Source of the DNA: Bacillus sp. THAF10
GTDB taxonomy: Bacteria; Bacillota; Bacilli; Bacillales; Bacillaceae_I
Length of the DNA: 64,000 bases
NCBI RefSeq assembly: GCF_009363695.1
Contig: NZ_CP045403.1
Span: 3,018,001-3,082,000 of the forward strand
Direction of reading: 5' to 3'
Under the pieces are notes generated by a model that did not search any database, had not been told where the DNA came from, and saw nothing but the letters and a program-made list of their open reading frames with translations. The position numbers and the translations under genes were made by a program. Below are positions 28,467-37,790 of this stretch, in pieces. How positions within the stretch are numbered: position 1 is the first letter of the stretch; each line of letters opens with the position of its first letter.

Positions 28467-28494
28467 TAGTATGATTTGCCGGGGGGTAGAAAAT

Positions 28495-31443
28495 ATGTCA
28501 AACTACGACAAGTTTAAAGAGAAAACACAGTCCTTTTTTCAGTTATTAGTGAATAATAAGACGAAAAAAGGCGCCAACATTACATATTTAGTAGTGTGGA
28601 ATTTAATTCTGATCTTTCTTGTTATCGGACTAATAGGAGCATCCTTTGCAGGTGGAGCGGGAGCTGGATATTTTGCAGCGCTTGTTAGAGAAGAACCGAT
28701 TCGTTCTGTTGATGATATGAGAAAGAACATTTACAACTACGAAGAATCTACAGAAATGTATTTTGCAGATAATGTGTACTTAGGGAAGTACCGAGCAGAC
28801 CTGCTACGAGAAGAGACATCACTCAAGGATGTATCTGAGCATTTAATCAATGCCCTCATCTCCACAGAAGATGAATACTTCTATGAGCATGAAGGAGTAG
28901 TTCCAAAAGCAATTCTTCGTGCCATTGTTCAAGAAGTCACTAACTCTGCTAACCAAACAGGTGGTAGTACGTTAACACAACAGCTAATTAAGAACCAGGT
29001 CTTAACCAATGAAGTTTCTTTTGATCGTAAAGCAAAAGAAATCCTGCTTGCACTTCGACTAGAAAATTACTTTTCGAAAGAAGAGATACTGGAAGCATAT
29101 TTGAATGTTTCTCCGTTTGGAAGAGATGCAAACGGCAGGAATATAGCTGGAGCACAAACAGCAGCTGAAGGAATATTTGGAGTGGATATTAGTGAGCTAA
29201 ACATACCACAGGCGGCATTTATTGCCGGATTACCTCAAAGTCCTTTTGCTTACACTCCTTTCACTCGCTCTGCAGAAGTAAAAACTGCGGAAGGGTTAGA
29301 ACCTGGATTATCAAGAATGAAATATGTTCTTAACAGAATGCATGAAATGGGGCATATTGATAGCAAACAGTACAAGGAAGCTCTTGCATACGATATTACA
29401 AAGGATTTAACAAAGCCTACAAACAGTGCAATTGATGAATTTCCATACGTAACATTTGAAATTGAAGAACGTGCACAAGAGATTATTGCTGAGCAGTTAG
29501 CAATAGAAGATGGCTATGAACTAGAGGAATTGGAAACAAACGAGGAATTGTATAGTGAATACAAAAACCTAGCAGATCTCGCTTTAAGGCAAAACGGATA
29601 TGTTATTCAAACTACTATTAATAAAGAAATTTATTCTAAAATGCGCCAAATCACGGACGAATTTAAGTATTTTGATGGCACCAGAGTTTACTCATATGAA
29701 GAAGAAATAGACCCAGATACAAAAAAATTGGTTGCTAGAAATGCTGAACAGGTCGGTGCATTGTTAATGGACAATAAGACCGGTGCCATAATCAGTTTTG
29801 TTGGCGGAAGAGATTTTAAGCTGAAAGACCTAAATTTCTCCACCAATACTTGGCGTCATAACGGATCTACGATGAAGCCTTTACTTGGATATGCACCTGC
29901 CTATGAATATGGAACATTACAACCAGGAAGTGTACTCGCTGACCTTCCACTGACTGTTAAAATTCCTGGACAAGAAGATTGGTCTCCAATGAACTGGAAT
30001 AATAAATTCAATGGATTGCAGACTGTTCGACAATCGGTCGCACTATCTCATAACTTAGCTGCTATTCGAGGGTACATGGAAATTCTTCCTCGTCGCCCAA
30101 TGGATTTTCTATTCAAACAAAACTTTACCAAACTTACAGCTGAAGATGCGGAAAATAAGTCAGCTGTCTTAGGATCACCTGCTATAGGAGTTAGTGTAGA
30201 AGAAAATACAGCTGGCTATGCGACTTTTGCAAACGGTGGAAATTATATAAAGCCATATCTAATTGAAAGTATTAAAACAAAAGACGGGAAAGTAATTTAT
30301 GAACATAAAGTAGAACCTGTGGAGATTTATTCCCCACAAACTGCTTACCTGATGATTGATACGATGCGTGATACTTTCAAAAGAGGTACAGCAGGTCCAG
30401 CAAGAGACTATTTACAATTTAGTGCAGACTGGGCTGGAAAAACAGGTACTACACAAGATACCCATGATATTTGGATGATGGGTACCAACCCTAATATTAC
30501 ATTTGGACTATGGATGGGTTACGATGAGCGACATGTATTGAAAACTATTAATGGTCGTACTCCAACACAAAGAAGTCAGTTACTGTGGGCTCAGCTTTTA
30601 AATGGTGCCCATGACATTAACCCTGAGTTAATTGGACCCTCTAATAATTTCCAAATGCCAGGTGGAATTGTCCGCCGTAGCTATTGTAAGCTTTCTGGGA
30701 TGCTTCCATCTGATCTTTGCAGTAAAGCTGGACTAGTTGGAGAAGACCTTTTCAACGCCAAATATGCTCCAACAAAAGTGGATGACAGTTTAACAACCGG
30801 AAAATATGTACAAATAGGCGAAGTAGCATACGCACCTCTAAGTTCAACCCCTTCTGAGTTCATAAAAGAAGGACCAATGGTAAAACCTGATTTTCTGAAA
30901 AAATTACAGGTTGACAGCTTAGAAGAGCTTGCAGAACATATGGATAAGGATATCTTCAAAGGATTAACAGTCCTCTCTGAAGACCCACTCCCTGCTAACA
31001 ACTCAGCACCAGGTAAAGTAAACGGTGTAAGCTTGAGTGGCTCTACCTTGAAATGGGCGGCAAGCTCTGAAAAAGATGTTATTGGCTACTATGTGTATTA
31101 TGCAAAAAACAGCTCTAGCACTCCAAGTAAAATTGCAGCAGTGCAGGCTGGAAAAGATTTAAATACAAAGATTTCGCAAAATAGCGGTGTTTTCTATGTT
31201 ACTGCTGTGAATGCAAGCGGAAAACAATCAGCTCCTTCCTCTACTGTAAAACGAGGGGAACCAGACAAAAAAGAAGAAAAGCCGAAGCCGAAACCAAAGC
31301 CAAAACCACCTACAAATGGTGGAGACAATGGTGGCGGTGATGGCAATGGAGATGACAACTCTACAGATCCTCCACCAGATGATAGCGGAGATAACGGTGG
31401 AGACGACAGTGGAAATGATGGTGGAGATAACGGCGGAGATTAA
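28495..31443 (+). CDS. Class A penicillin-binding protein (PBP1A family)
   Basis: Bifunctional peptidoglycan synthase. One transmembrane helix (about 31-62); GT51 glycosyltransferase (catalytic Glu in STEDEYFYEHEG, GGSTLTQQ at 156-163); transpeptidase with S458-T-M-K461, S518-H-N520 and KTGT at 649-652; a fibronectin III-like module near 835-925; and a low-complexity tail of Lys-Pro repeats followed by Gly/Asp/Asn runs. I choose ATG 28495 after GGGGGGTAG (982 residues); the ATG at 28387 lies upstream of the promoter. Divergent from tyrS, convergent with acsA. Which of the B. subtilis class A PBPs it replaces is unclear. Confidence 0.92.
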   Translation: MSNYDKFKEKTQSFFQLLVNNKTKKGANITYLVVWNLILIFLVIGLIGASFAGGAGAGYFAALVREEPIRSVDDMRKNIYNYEESTEMYFADNVYLGKYRADLLREETSLKDVSEHLINALISTEDEYFYEHEGVVPKAILRAIVQEVTNSANQTGGSTLTQQLIKNQVLTNEVSFDRKAKEILLALRLENYFSKEEILEAYLNVSPFGRDANGRNIAGAQTAAEGIFGVDISELNIPQAAFIAGLPQSPFAYTPFTRSAEVKTAEGLEPGLSRMKYVLNRMHEMGHIDSKQYKEALAYDITKDLTKPTNSAIDEFPYVTFEIEERAQEIIAEQLAIEDGYELEELETNEELYSEYKNLADLALRQNGYVIQTTINKEIYSKMRQITDEFKYFDGTRVYSYEEEIDPDTKKLVARNAEQVGALLMDNKTGAIISFVGGRDFKLKDLNFSTNTWRHNGSTMKPLLGYAPAYEYGTLQPGSVLADLPLTVKIPGQEDWSPMNWNNKFNGLQTVRQSVALSHNLAAIRGYMEILPRRPMDFLFKQNFTKLTAEDAENKSAVLGSPAIGVSVEENTAGYATFANGGNYIKPYLIESIKTKDGKVIYEHKVEPVEIYSPQTAYLMIDTMRDTFKRGTAGPARDYLQFSADWAGKTGTTQDTHDIWMMGTNPNITFGLWMGYDERHVLKTINGRTPTQRSQLLWAQLLNGAHDINPELIGPSNNFQMPGGIVRRSYCKLSGMLPSDLCSKAGLVGEDLFNAKYAPTKVDDSLTTGKYVQIGEVAYAPLSSTPSEFIKEGPMVKPDFLKKLQVDSLEELAEHMDKDIFKGLTVLSEDPLPANNSAPGKVNGVSLSGSTLKWAASSEKDVIGYYVYYAKNSSSTPSKIAAVQAGKDLNTKISQNSGVFYVTAVNASGKQSAPSSTVKRGEPDKKEEKPKPKPKPKPPTNGGDNGGGDGNGDDNSTDPPPDDSGDNGGDDSGNDGGDNGGD

Positions 31444-31466
31444 TCCGTTTCTCCCCTAGCTAAATC

Positions 31467-31512
31467 AAAAAGGCACGCGGCCCTCTAAACAGGGCTGCGT
31501 GCCTTTATTTTT
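31467..31512. terminator. Bidirectional terminator PBP / acsA
   Basis: AAAGGCACGCGGCCCT ... AGGGCTGCGTGCCTTT with T-rich flanks, between convergent genes. Confidence 0.9.
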
Positions 31513-33231
31513 TTAGTCTTCCATTGTTGATAAATCACCTGTAGGTAAATCAAGCTCCCAAGCCTTTAAAACGCGACGCATGATTTTTCCACTGCGGGTT
31601 TTAGGAAGCTTGTCACGGAATTCAATTTCTCGTGGGGCTGCATGTGCTGCAAGACCGCGTTTCACGAATTGACGAATTTCCTCTTTCAATTCATCACTTG
31701 CCGTGTGACCGTCACGGAGTGCCACAAACGCTTTTATGATTTCTCCGCGAACAGGATCGGGCTTTCCGATTACTCCTGCCTCTGCTACGGCTGGATGCTC
31801 TACAAGCTTACTTTCCACTTCAAACGGTCCAACCCGCTCCCCAGATGTCATAATTACATCATCAATACGGCCTTGGAACCAGAAATAGCCTTCCTCATCC
31901 ATGTAGGCAGAATCACCAGAAACATACCAGTCACCTGGCATGAAGTATGATTCATACTTCGCCTCATTGTTCCAAATAGTGTGCATCATCGATGGCCAGC
32001 CTTTTTTGATTGCCAAGTTCCCCATTCGGTATGGCGGTAATTCATTTCCTTGATCGTCTACAATAGCAGCTTCCACACCTGGGATTGGTTTCCCCATGGA
32101 GCCTGGTTTAATCTCCATGCAAGGATAGTTACAAATTAACTGTGCTCCGGTTTCTGTCATCCACCAAGTGTCATGCACTCGCAGATTAAATACCTTCACG
32201 CCCCAGCGAATAACTTCAGGATTTAATGGCTCTCCAACACTGAGAATATGACGTAAGGAGGACAGGTCATATTTCTTTACTACTTCATCCCCTGCACCCA
32301 TTAGCATTCGGAAGGCCGTTGGAGCACTGTACCATACAGATACACCGAAGTCTTCAATCGTCTCATACCATGCTTCTGGACGGAAACGACCACCTACAAT
32401 AACATTGGAAGCACCTACTAGCCATGGACCAAAGATTCCATAGGCAGTTCCAGTTACCCAGCCAGGATCTGCAGTGCACCAGTATACATCTTCCTCTTTC
32501 AGGTCAAGCACCCATTTAGCCGTTTGATAATGCTGCATCATGGCGTTGTGAACATGAAGCACACCCTTTGGCTTTCCTGTTGAACCACTAGTATAGTGAA
32601 GTACAAGTCCATCCGTTTTTTCAACCCATTCCACCTGTAGCTTTTTACTGGCAGATTTCATCCTGTTATTAAAATCAATGAATGGTCCCTCTTCGGTGAT
32701 GTTTTCTCCAACTAACACCACATGCTTTAGTGATGGGAGTTGATCTAAAGGAATTCGCTTTAAAAGCTCAGGTGTTGTAATAATTACCTTTGCTTCACTG
32801 TCTTCTAGTCTGTCTTTTACAGCACCTTCCATAAACGCTTCAAATAAAGGGCCTATAATTGCACCTAGCTTAATAGCTCCAAGTGCTGCAAAATACAATT
32901 CTGGTGATCGCGGCATAAAGATAAACACACGATCTCCTTTTTCTACATCACAGGTTTGCTTTAATATGTTTCCTGCCTTATTGGACAGATCCTTCATTTC
33001 TTTATACGTATACTTTTCCTCACGCTCAGGATCACGATAGTAAAGTGCCACTTTGTTTTTTCGTGATGACTCTGCGTGACGGTCAATAGCTTCGTGCGCT
33101 ACATTCACTCTTCCTGTCTGGGCAAAGCTGAAGTTTGTTTCCACATCTGCCCAATTGAAATTCTGATAGGTTTGTTCATAGTCTTCTAGATTGTAGTTCC
33201 CCTTCGTTACTGGTAACGCTTCCACTTTCAT
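31513..33231 (-). CDS. acsA: Acetyl-CoA synthetase
   Basis: Activates acetate to acetyl-CoA with ATP. 572 residues, as in B. subtilis. P-loop HYTSGSTGKPKG; WWMTETG; C-terminal PKTRSGKIMRR whose lysine is K549, the residue acetylated by AcuA and deacetylated by AcuC in B. subtilis. ATG 33231 is chosen: AAGGGGTG lies 7 bp upstream and the N-terminus (MKVEALP) aligns. Divergent from acuABC, which encode its regulators. A sigma-A promoter lies upstream and a cre box in the shared region. Confidence 0.96.
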   Translation of the reverse strand: MKVEALPVTKGNYNLEDYEQTYQNFNWADVETNFSFAQTGRVNVAHEAIDRHAESSRKNKVALYYRDPEREEKYTYKEMKDLSNKAGNILKQTCDVEKGDRVFIFMPRSPELYFAALGAIKLGAIIGPLFEAFMEGAVKDRLEDSEAKVIITTPELLKRIPLDQLPSLKHVVLVGENITEEGPFIDFNNRMKSASKKLQVEWVEKTDGLVLHYTSGSTGKPKGVLHVHNAMMQHYQTAKWVLDLKEEDVYWCTADPGWVTGTAYGIFGPWLVGASNVIVGGRFRPEAWYETIEDFGVSVWYSAPTAFRMLMGAGDEVVKKYDLSSLRHILSVGEPLNPEVIRWGVKVFNLRVHDTWWMTETGAQLICNYPCMEIKPGSMGKPIPGVEAAIVDDQGNELPPYRMGNLAIKKGWPSMMHTIWNNEAKYESYFMPGDWYVSGDSAYMDEEGYFWFQGRIDDVIMTSGERVGPFEVESKLVEHPAVAEAGVIGKPDPVRGEIIKAFVALRDGHTASDELKEEIRQFVKRGLAAHAAPREIEFRDKLPKTRSGKIMRRVLKAWELDLPTGDLSTMED

Positions 33232-33265
33232 GCACAAACACCCCTTATCTCTTTTCTACGCTTCT

Positions 33266-33294
33266 ATTATAGTACAGAAAATATTTTTTCTCAA
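33266..33294 (-). promoter_or_regulatory. Sigma-A promoter of acsA
   Basis: Minus strand TTGAGA (33289-33294), 17-bp spacer, TATAAT (33266-33271), about 35 bp before the ATG. Confidence 0.82.
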
Positions 33295-33362
33295 TTTTTT
33301 AAAAATTCTCTGTAAAACATGATTATTTTTCTGATTTTTAGTAGACTAGTAGTGAAGCACCA

Positions 33363-33376
33363 TGAAAGCGTTTTAA
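33363..33376. promoter_or_regulatory. CcpA-binding cre site in the acsA-acuA region
   Basis: TGAAAGCGTTTTAA matches the cre consensus TGWAANCGNTNWCA at 13 of 14 positions. It lies 35 bp before the acuA start. acsA and acuABC are CcpA targets in B. subtilis, and ccpA itself is encoded 4 kb away. Confidence 0.75.
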
Positions 33377-33410
33377 TATATTCTTGTAGGTAAAAGTAGG
33401 TGGAGCTAAA

Positions 33411-34043
33411 ATGGAACATCGAAAAACGTATAATGCGAAGGAATTAAAAACTAGAAATGGACGCTTGTTTATTGAAGGTCCTGTAACACCTGAAGTGCTG
33501 GCAGGCTATGATTTTCATAAAGACCTTGTTGCATTTAGACCTCCTGAACAGCAACGGAAAGCCTTGATTGAAATTGCAGGTCTTCCTGAAGGCAGAATCA
33601 TCATTGCAAGAAATGAAGATACCATTGTTGGTTATGTCACCTATCTGTATCCAGATCCGATGGAAAGATGGTCAGAAGGAAAAATGGCAAACCTTATTGA
33701 GTTGGGGGCAATTGAAGTCATTCCGGATTATAGAGGTAGCTCCGTTGGAAAATCTCTCTTAAAAGTTTCTATGATGGATACGATGATGGAGAATTATATT
33801 GTTATAACAACGGAATATTATTGGCATTGGGATTTAAAAGGTACCGGTTTGAATGTTTGGGAGTATCGCAAAGTGATGGAAAAAATGATGAATGCTGGAG
33901 GGCTGGAATATTACGCAACAGACGACCCAGAAATCAGCTCACACCCTGCCAATTGCTTGATGGCAAGAATCGGAAAAAATATAGACCCTGATTCTATTCA
34001 AAAATTTGATCAACTCCGCTTTCACAACCGTTTTATGTACTAG
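33411..34043 (+). CDS. acuA: Protein acetyltransferase AcuA (acts on AcsA)
   Basis: GNAT enzyme that acetylates the active-site lysine of acetyl-CoA synthetase and turns it off. 210 residues; acetyl-CoA site EVIPDYRGSSVGKSLL. First gene of acuABC, divergent from its target acsA. Spacing to acuB is 43 bp; a cre box just upstream suggests glucose repression. Confidence 0.93.
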   Translation: MEHRKTYNAKELKTRNGRLFIEGPVTPEVLAGYDFHKDLVAFRPPEQQRKALIEIAGLPEGRIIIARNEDTIVGYVTYLYPDPMERWSEGKMANLIELGAIEVIPDYRGSSVGKSLLKVSMMDTMMENYIVITTEYYWHWDLKGTGLNVWEYRKVMEKMMNAGGLEYYATDDPEISSHPANCLMARIGKNIDPDSIQKFDQLRFHNRFMY

Positions 34044-34086
34044 CATATACTATATTACACAATTCTTCAGATAAGGAGGAATGAGT

Positions 34087-34731
34087 ATGATTGTGGAAAG
34101 AATAATGAAAAAAAATGTCCTAACCCTTCTTCCTTCTGATACGGTTGAGCAAGCTCTGTTATTAATGGAAGAAAAAAGTATTCGTCACATTCCTATTGTG
34201 AATGACAAACAGCAGTTGGTCGGAATTGTATCTGATAGAGATATCCGGAATGGTCTTCAGGCAGCGCTTTATGGAAATAGCGCACAGGAGGATATGAAGC
34301 AGCCACTCTCTAGGGTCATGAAAACCAATCTTTTGACAGGTCATCCTTTAGATTTTGTGGAGGAGGTTGCAGCAACTTTTTATGATTACAAGATAAGCTG
34401 TCTTCCTATTATTCAAGACTCCAAGCTTGTCGGGATAGTCACCGAAACGGATCTGCTTTATACATTTGTACAATTAACAGGAGCGAATCAGCCTGCATCT
34501 CAGTTTGAGGTGAAGGTAGAAAACATCTCCGGTAAGCTTGCAGAGGTAACCGCCATTTTAAGCAAACGAAAATTAAACATTCTCAGTGTACTTGTCTACC
34601 CTCATCAAGATGAGCAGTATAAGATTCTGGTATTCCGAGTCCAAACCATGAATCCCACAAGTGTCATTCAGGACCTTCAAGGGAACGGATATGAAGTTTT
34701 ATGGCCAAACCTTCCTGGAGTGACATCATGA
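34087..34731 (+). CDS. acuB: AcuB, CBS-pair and ACT domain protein
   Basis: Regulatory protein of acetoin/acetate use, exact role unsettled. Two CBS domains (about 1-58 and 75-135; SIRHIPIVNDKQQLVGIVSD and CLPIIQDSKLVGIVTETDLL) and a C-terminal ACT-like domain. I choose ATG 34087 (214 residues): AAGGAGG lies 7 bp upstream, while the ATG at 34081 nearly touches it. The stop overlaps the acuC start (ATGA), so the two are translationally coupled. Confidence 0.93.
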   Translation: MIVERIMKKNVLTLLPSDTVEQALLLMEEKSIRHIPIVNDKQQLVGIVSDRDIRNGLQAALYGNSAQEDMKQPLSRVMKTNLLTGHPLDFVEEVAATFYDYKISCLPIIQDSKLVGIVTETDLLYTFVQLTGANQPASQFEVKVENISGKLAEVTAILSKRKLNILSVLVYPHQDEQYKILVFRVQTMNPTSVIQDLQGNGYEVLWPNLPGVTS

Positions 34732-35903
34732 AAAAAGCAGCTTTCATTTATTCGGATGACTTTCAAACTTATAAATTTAGTGAAAATCATCCCTTTAATC
34801 AATTACGAGTGAAACTTACAATGGATTTGCTGCAAAAAAGCGGTCACCTTTCGTTAAAGGATATTGTCCCTCCGAGAATGGCTACTGATGAGGAATTATC
34901 ACTCATTCATGATTCTCGTTATGTGGAGGCTGTTAAGCTTGCTGGAAAAGGAATGCTGCCAAAAGAAAAGGCAAGCAGTTACGGACTTGGAACAGAAGAT
35001 ACACCGATATTTGAGAACATGCACGAGGCTAGTGCCTTACTTGTTGGAGGCACACTCACGGCCGTAGATGAGGTGATGACAGGTAGGTCGGAGCATGCCC
35101 TAAATTTAGGTGGAGGGCTACACCATGGGTTTCGTGGCAAGGCTTCGGGTTTTTGTATTTATAATGATACGGCAGTAGCTATCAAATATTTACAGGAAAA
35201 ATACAATGCCCGTGTCCTGTATGTTGATACAGATGCTCATCATGGTGATGGTGTTCAATGGGCATTTTATGAGGATCCAGATGTTTGTACGCTTTCCATT
35301 CATGAGACAGGACGATATTTATTCCCTGGAACGGGCAATATCAATGAACGTGGCCAAGGAGAGGGGTATGGGTATTCCTTTAATATTCCTATTGACGCTT
35401 TTACAGAGGATGATTCCTTTCTTGAAGTTTACGAACAAGCATTAACAGAGATTGCGGCATTTTTTAAGCCTGATGTAATTATCACGCAAAACGGTGCAGA
35501 TGCCCATCATTACGATCCTCTGACACATTTGTCGAGTTCAATTAGAATCTTTCGGGAGATTCCAAAACTTGCCCACAAAATAGCCCATCAATATTGTAGA
35601 GGGCGTTGGATTGGTGTGGGTGGCGGTGGCTATGATATTTGGCGAGTGGTTCCTAGAGCCTGGTCACACATCTGGTTAGAGATGATGGACAAAAATAACG
35701 TACTAGGGGCATTACCAGAAACTTGGCTCAGTTCATGGAAAGCGCAATCTCCAGTGGAACTTCCGCAAACTTGGGAGGACAGAGAGGATATCTATCAGCC
35801 TATCCCGAGAAAACAAGAAATCTCAGAAAAAAACAAACAAGTGTTATTAAAAGCACTCTATCCGATCAGTCATTTAAGAAATGGCAACACACATATTGGC
35901 TAA
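34728..35903 (+). CDS. acuC: AcuC, class I-type protein deacetylase
   Basis: Zn-dependent histone-deacetylase-fold enzyme that removes the acetyl group from AcsA. Zn and catalytic residues appear in LGGGLHHGFRGKASGFCIYN, VDTDAHHGDGVQ and QNGADAHHYDPL, with GGGGYD near the C-terminus. 391 residues from the ATG that overlaps the acuB stop. Confidence 0.95.
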   Translation: MKKAAFIYSDDFQTYKFSENHPFNQLRVKLTMDLLQKSGHLSLKDIVPPRMATDEELSLIHDSRYVEAVKLAGKGMLPKEKASSYGLGTEDTPIFENMHEASALLVGGTLTAVDEVMTGRSEHALNLGGGLHHGFRGKASGFCIYNDTAVAIKYLQEKYNARVLYVDTDAHHGDGVQWAFYEDPDVCTLSIHETGRYLFPGTGNINERGQGEGYGYSFNIPIDAFTEDDSFLEVYEQALTEIAAFFKPDVIITQNGADAHHYDPLTHLSSSIRIFREIPKLAHKIAHQYCRGRWIGVGGGGYDIWRVVPRAWSHIWLEMMDKNNVLGALPETWLSSWKAQSPVELPQTWEDREDIYQPIPRKQEISEKNKQVLLKALYPISHLRNGNTHIG

Positions 35904-35944
35904 AATAAAACCAGTTCAAGGTATCCTGAACTGGTTTTATTTTG
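35902..35944. terminator. Bidirectional terminator acuC / motS
   Basis: AAAATAAAACCAGTTCA, 8-nt loop, TGAACTGGTTTTATTTT. Confidence 0.9.
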
Positions 35945-35947
35945 CCT

Positions 35948-36706
35948 TTAATTTAATTTTTCCTCATACTGCGGATCTGAAATAACAATTTCTACTCTTC
36001 TATTTTTTTGATAATTTTCATTAGATGAGTTCTGGACAATAGGTCTAGTATCTCCATAGCCAACTGCCACGAATCTTTCAGGATCGAGACTATGCTCTTC
36101 TATTAGATAACGGATGACACTGCTTGCTCGGGCAGCTGATAGTTCCCAGTTGGAAGGATATTTTTCTGTTGAGATCGGGCGATTATCTGTATGCCCTTCA
36201 ATTTTAACGAGATTAGGTAATTTTGCTAGTAGCATTCCTACCTTATCAAGGAAAGGATGAGCAATGGGAAGAATTCTTGCTTCCGCTGTCTCAAAAAGCA
36301 CTTTTTCCTCCAACACCAATACAATCCCCCGTTCTGTTCGGTTAGCAACCACAACGTCCTCTAAATCGTTTGCTTCTAGGAAGTCCTGAACTTCGGATAA
36401 CAGCTCCTGTAGTTTTTTTTCACTTTCTGCTGCATCCATGGAGACTGTCTCTTCCTTTTGGTTGTTGGTGGTTTCTGTTTCTACAGAAAAATCAGTGGGA
36501 TGCTCAAAAGGAACAGCTGATGGGTGATAGTCTAAGAAGTTCACTTGTTTAAAAGACTCCGCTACTGCTTTGAATTTTACCAAATCAATTTGCGACATGG
36601 AAAAAAGCAGGATAAAGAAAACAAGAACAAGCATGAACAAATCGGAAAATGTCACCATCCATTTTGGTGCACCTTTATCCTCCTCGTGCTTTCTGCGTTG
36701 CATCAT
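35948..36706 (-). CDS. motS: Flagellar stator protein MotS (MotB-like, Na+ type)
   Basis: Partner of MotP in a Na+-driven stator. One transmembrane helix with the ion-binding aspartate in MVTFSDLFMLVLVFF (about residues 17-31), a linker, and a C-terminal OmpA-like peptidoglycan-binding domain (IEGHTDNRPI; SNWELSAARASSVIRYL). 252 residues. The ATG overlaps the motP stop. Location between acuC and ccpA is that of B. subtilis motPS rather than motAB. Confidence 0.93.
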   Translation of the reverse strand: MMQRRKHEEDKGAPKWMVTFSDLFMLVLVFFILLFSMSQIDLVKFKAVAESFKQVNFLDYHPSAVPFEHPTDFSVETETTNNQKEETVSMDAAESEKKLQELLSEVQDFLEANDLEDVVVANRTERGIVLVLEEKVLFETAEARILPIAHPFLDKVGMLLAKLPNLVKIEGHTDNRPISTEKYPSNWELSAARASSVIRYLIEEHSLDPERFVAVGYGDTRPIVQNSSNENYQKNRRVEIVISDPQYEEKLN

Positions 36707-37518
36707 TGGAAATTCTCCTCTAGTGCTTCTGCCACTTCTTCTTCACTTTTTTCACGATCCTGATTAGAAAGAAAGGCTGAAAGCTTCTCCTCCAATATTT
36801 TTGGGTTCTGGCCAGATTGTACGCCAATTACTCCTTCAATAATTATTTGCTTGATAAATACTTCTCGTTCCGTTTTATTTCCTAGCTTGTTAGCCATCGG
36901 AATAAATACTAGATTTGCCAAAAGCGTTCCATACAAGGTTGTTAAAATGGCAATGGCCATATTTGGTCCAAGTGTGGATGGATCATTTAAGTTTTTTAGC
37001 ATGAGCACAAGTCCAATTAACGTTCCGATCATCCCCCATGAAGGAGCATAATCTCCAGCCTTTTCCAAAATACTGCGGCCTTTTCTATGTCGTTCTTCCA
37101 TAGCGGCAATTTCAGCATTCATAATATCATTGATTACTTCTGGTTCCACTCCATCTACTGCAAGGAGGACACCTTTTTTTAGAAAATCATTATTTACATC
37201 ATCAAGCTCTGCCTCAAGAGCTAGCAACCCTTCTCTGCGGGCTCTGTCTGAGAGTTTGACAAAGGTGTGAATTAATTCAGACAGTTCATTTTCCTGCTTT
37301 GAAAATACTTGTTTCATAACACCTGGGAGAACTTGCATTTCTTTCATGTTAAAGGTAATGAGTAATGCACCTATTGTTCCTCCAAGCACAATTAAAAGTG
37401 AAGGGAAGTCAATAAAGCTAGTCGCTCCCATGATTCCAGAGTTATTAATTATTCCAAACATAATCATTGCAAAGCCTAAGACAAGTCCGATTGGTGTTAA
37501 TAGATCCTTCTTTTTCAT
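36703..37518 (-). CDS. motP: Flagellar stator protein MotP (MotA-like, Na+ type)
   Basis: Membrane component of the stator with four transmembrane helices (around 5-25, 30-52, 145-170, 180-205), and the cytoplasmic loop that contacts FliG. The proton-channel family segment GDYAPSWGMIGTLIGLVLML is present. 271 residues. Forms an operon with motS. MotPS can add Na+-driven motility under high salt or pH; whether a separate MotAB exists lies outside the window. Confidence 0.93.
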   Translation of the reverse strand: MKKKDLLTPIGLVLGFAMIMFGIINNSGIMGATSFIDFPSLLIVLGGTIGALLITFNMKEMQVLPGVMKQVFSKQENELSELIHTFVKLSDRARREGLLALEAELDDVNNDFLKKGVLLAVDGVEPEVINDIMNAEIAAMEERHRKGRSILEKAGDYAPSWGMIGTLIGLVLMLKNLNDPSTLGPNMAIAILTTLYGTLLANLVFIPMANKLGNKTEREVFIKQIIIEGVIGVQSGQNPKILEEKLSAFLSNQDREKSEEEVAEALEENFQ

Positions 37519-37560
37519 ACTTTCTCCCCTGACTAACTTTGAAATAGTCTTTGATAAATT

Positions 37561-37675
37561 GCTGTAGATTTTCGCGTCCTGAAGGGGCGGCCATGAGCCT
37601 CTAAGGCTTCGCCTGTGTGGTTTCCTTGCCGCTTTATTTCCGCGAGAGTATCCGCCTTTTGCTCCAATCTACAGC
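37561..37675. repeat. Dispersed repeat family B, copy 1
   Basis: 115 bp with perfect 10-bp inverted ends GCTGTAGATT / AATCTACAGC. The interior (GCCTCTAAGGCTTCGCCTGT; CCGCGAGAGTATCCGCCTTT) matches the copies at 48278 and 43034. Between motP and ccpA. Confidence 0.75.
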
Positions 37676-37702
37676 TAGCATAATGCTGATTATTATCAAC
37701 TA

Positions 37703-37721
37703 TCTGTTTTAGAAAAGAGCC
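37703..37721. repeat. Solo end of family A repeat
   Basis: TCTGTTTTAGAAAAGAGCC matches the right end of family A copies; no partner end is nearby. Confidence 0.45.
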
Positions 37722-37727
37722 CTTTTA

Positions 37728-37768
37728 ATAAAAAAAGAGGACAAAGAATTTGCATTTTGTCCTCTTTT
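37728..37768 (-). terminator. Terminator of ccpA
   Basis: Minus strand AAAGAGGACAAA, 10-nt loop, TTTGTCCTCTTT followed by TTTTATT. Confidence 0.9.
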
Positions 37769-37790
37769 ACTATCTATATCGACAGCTTTT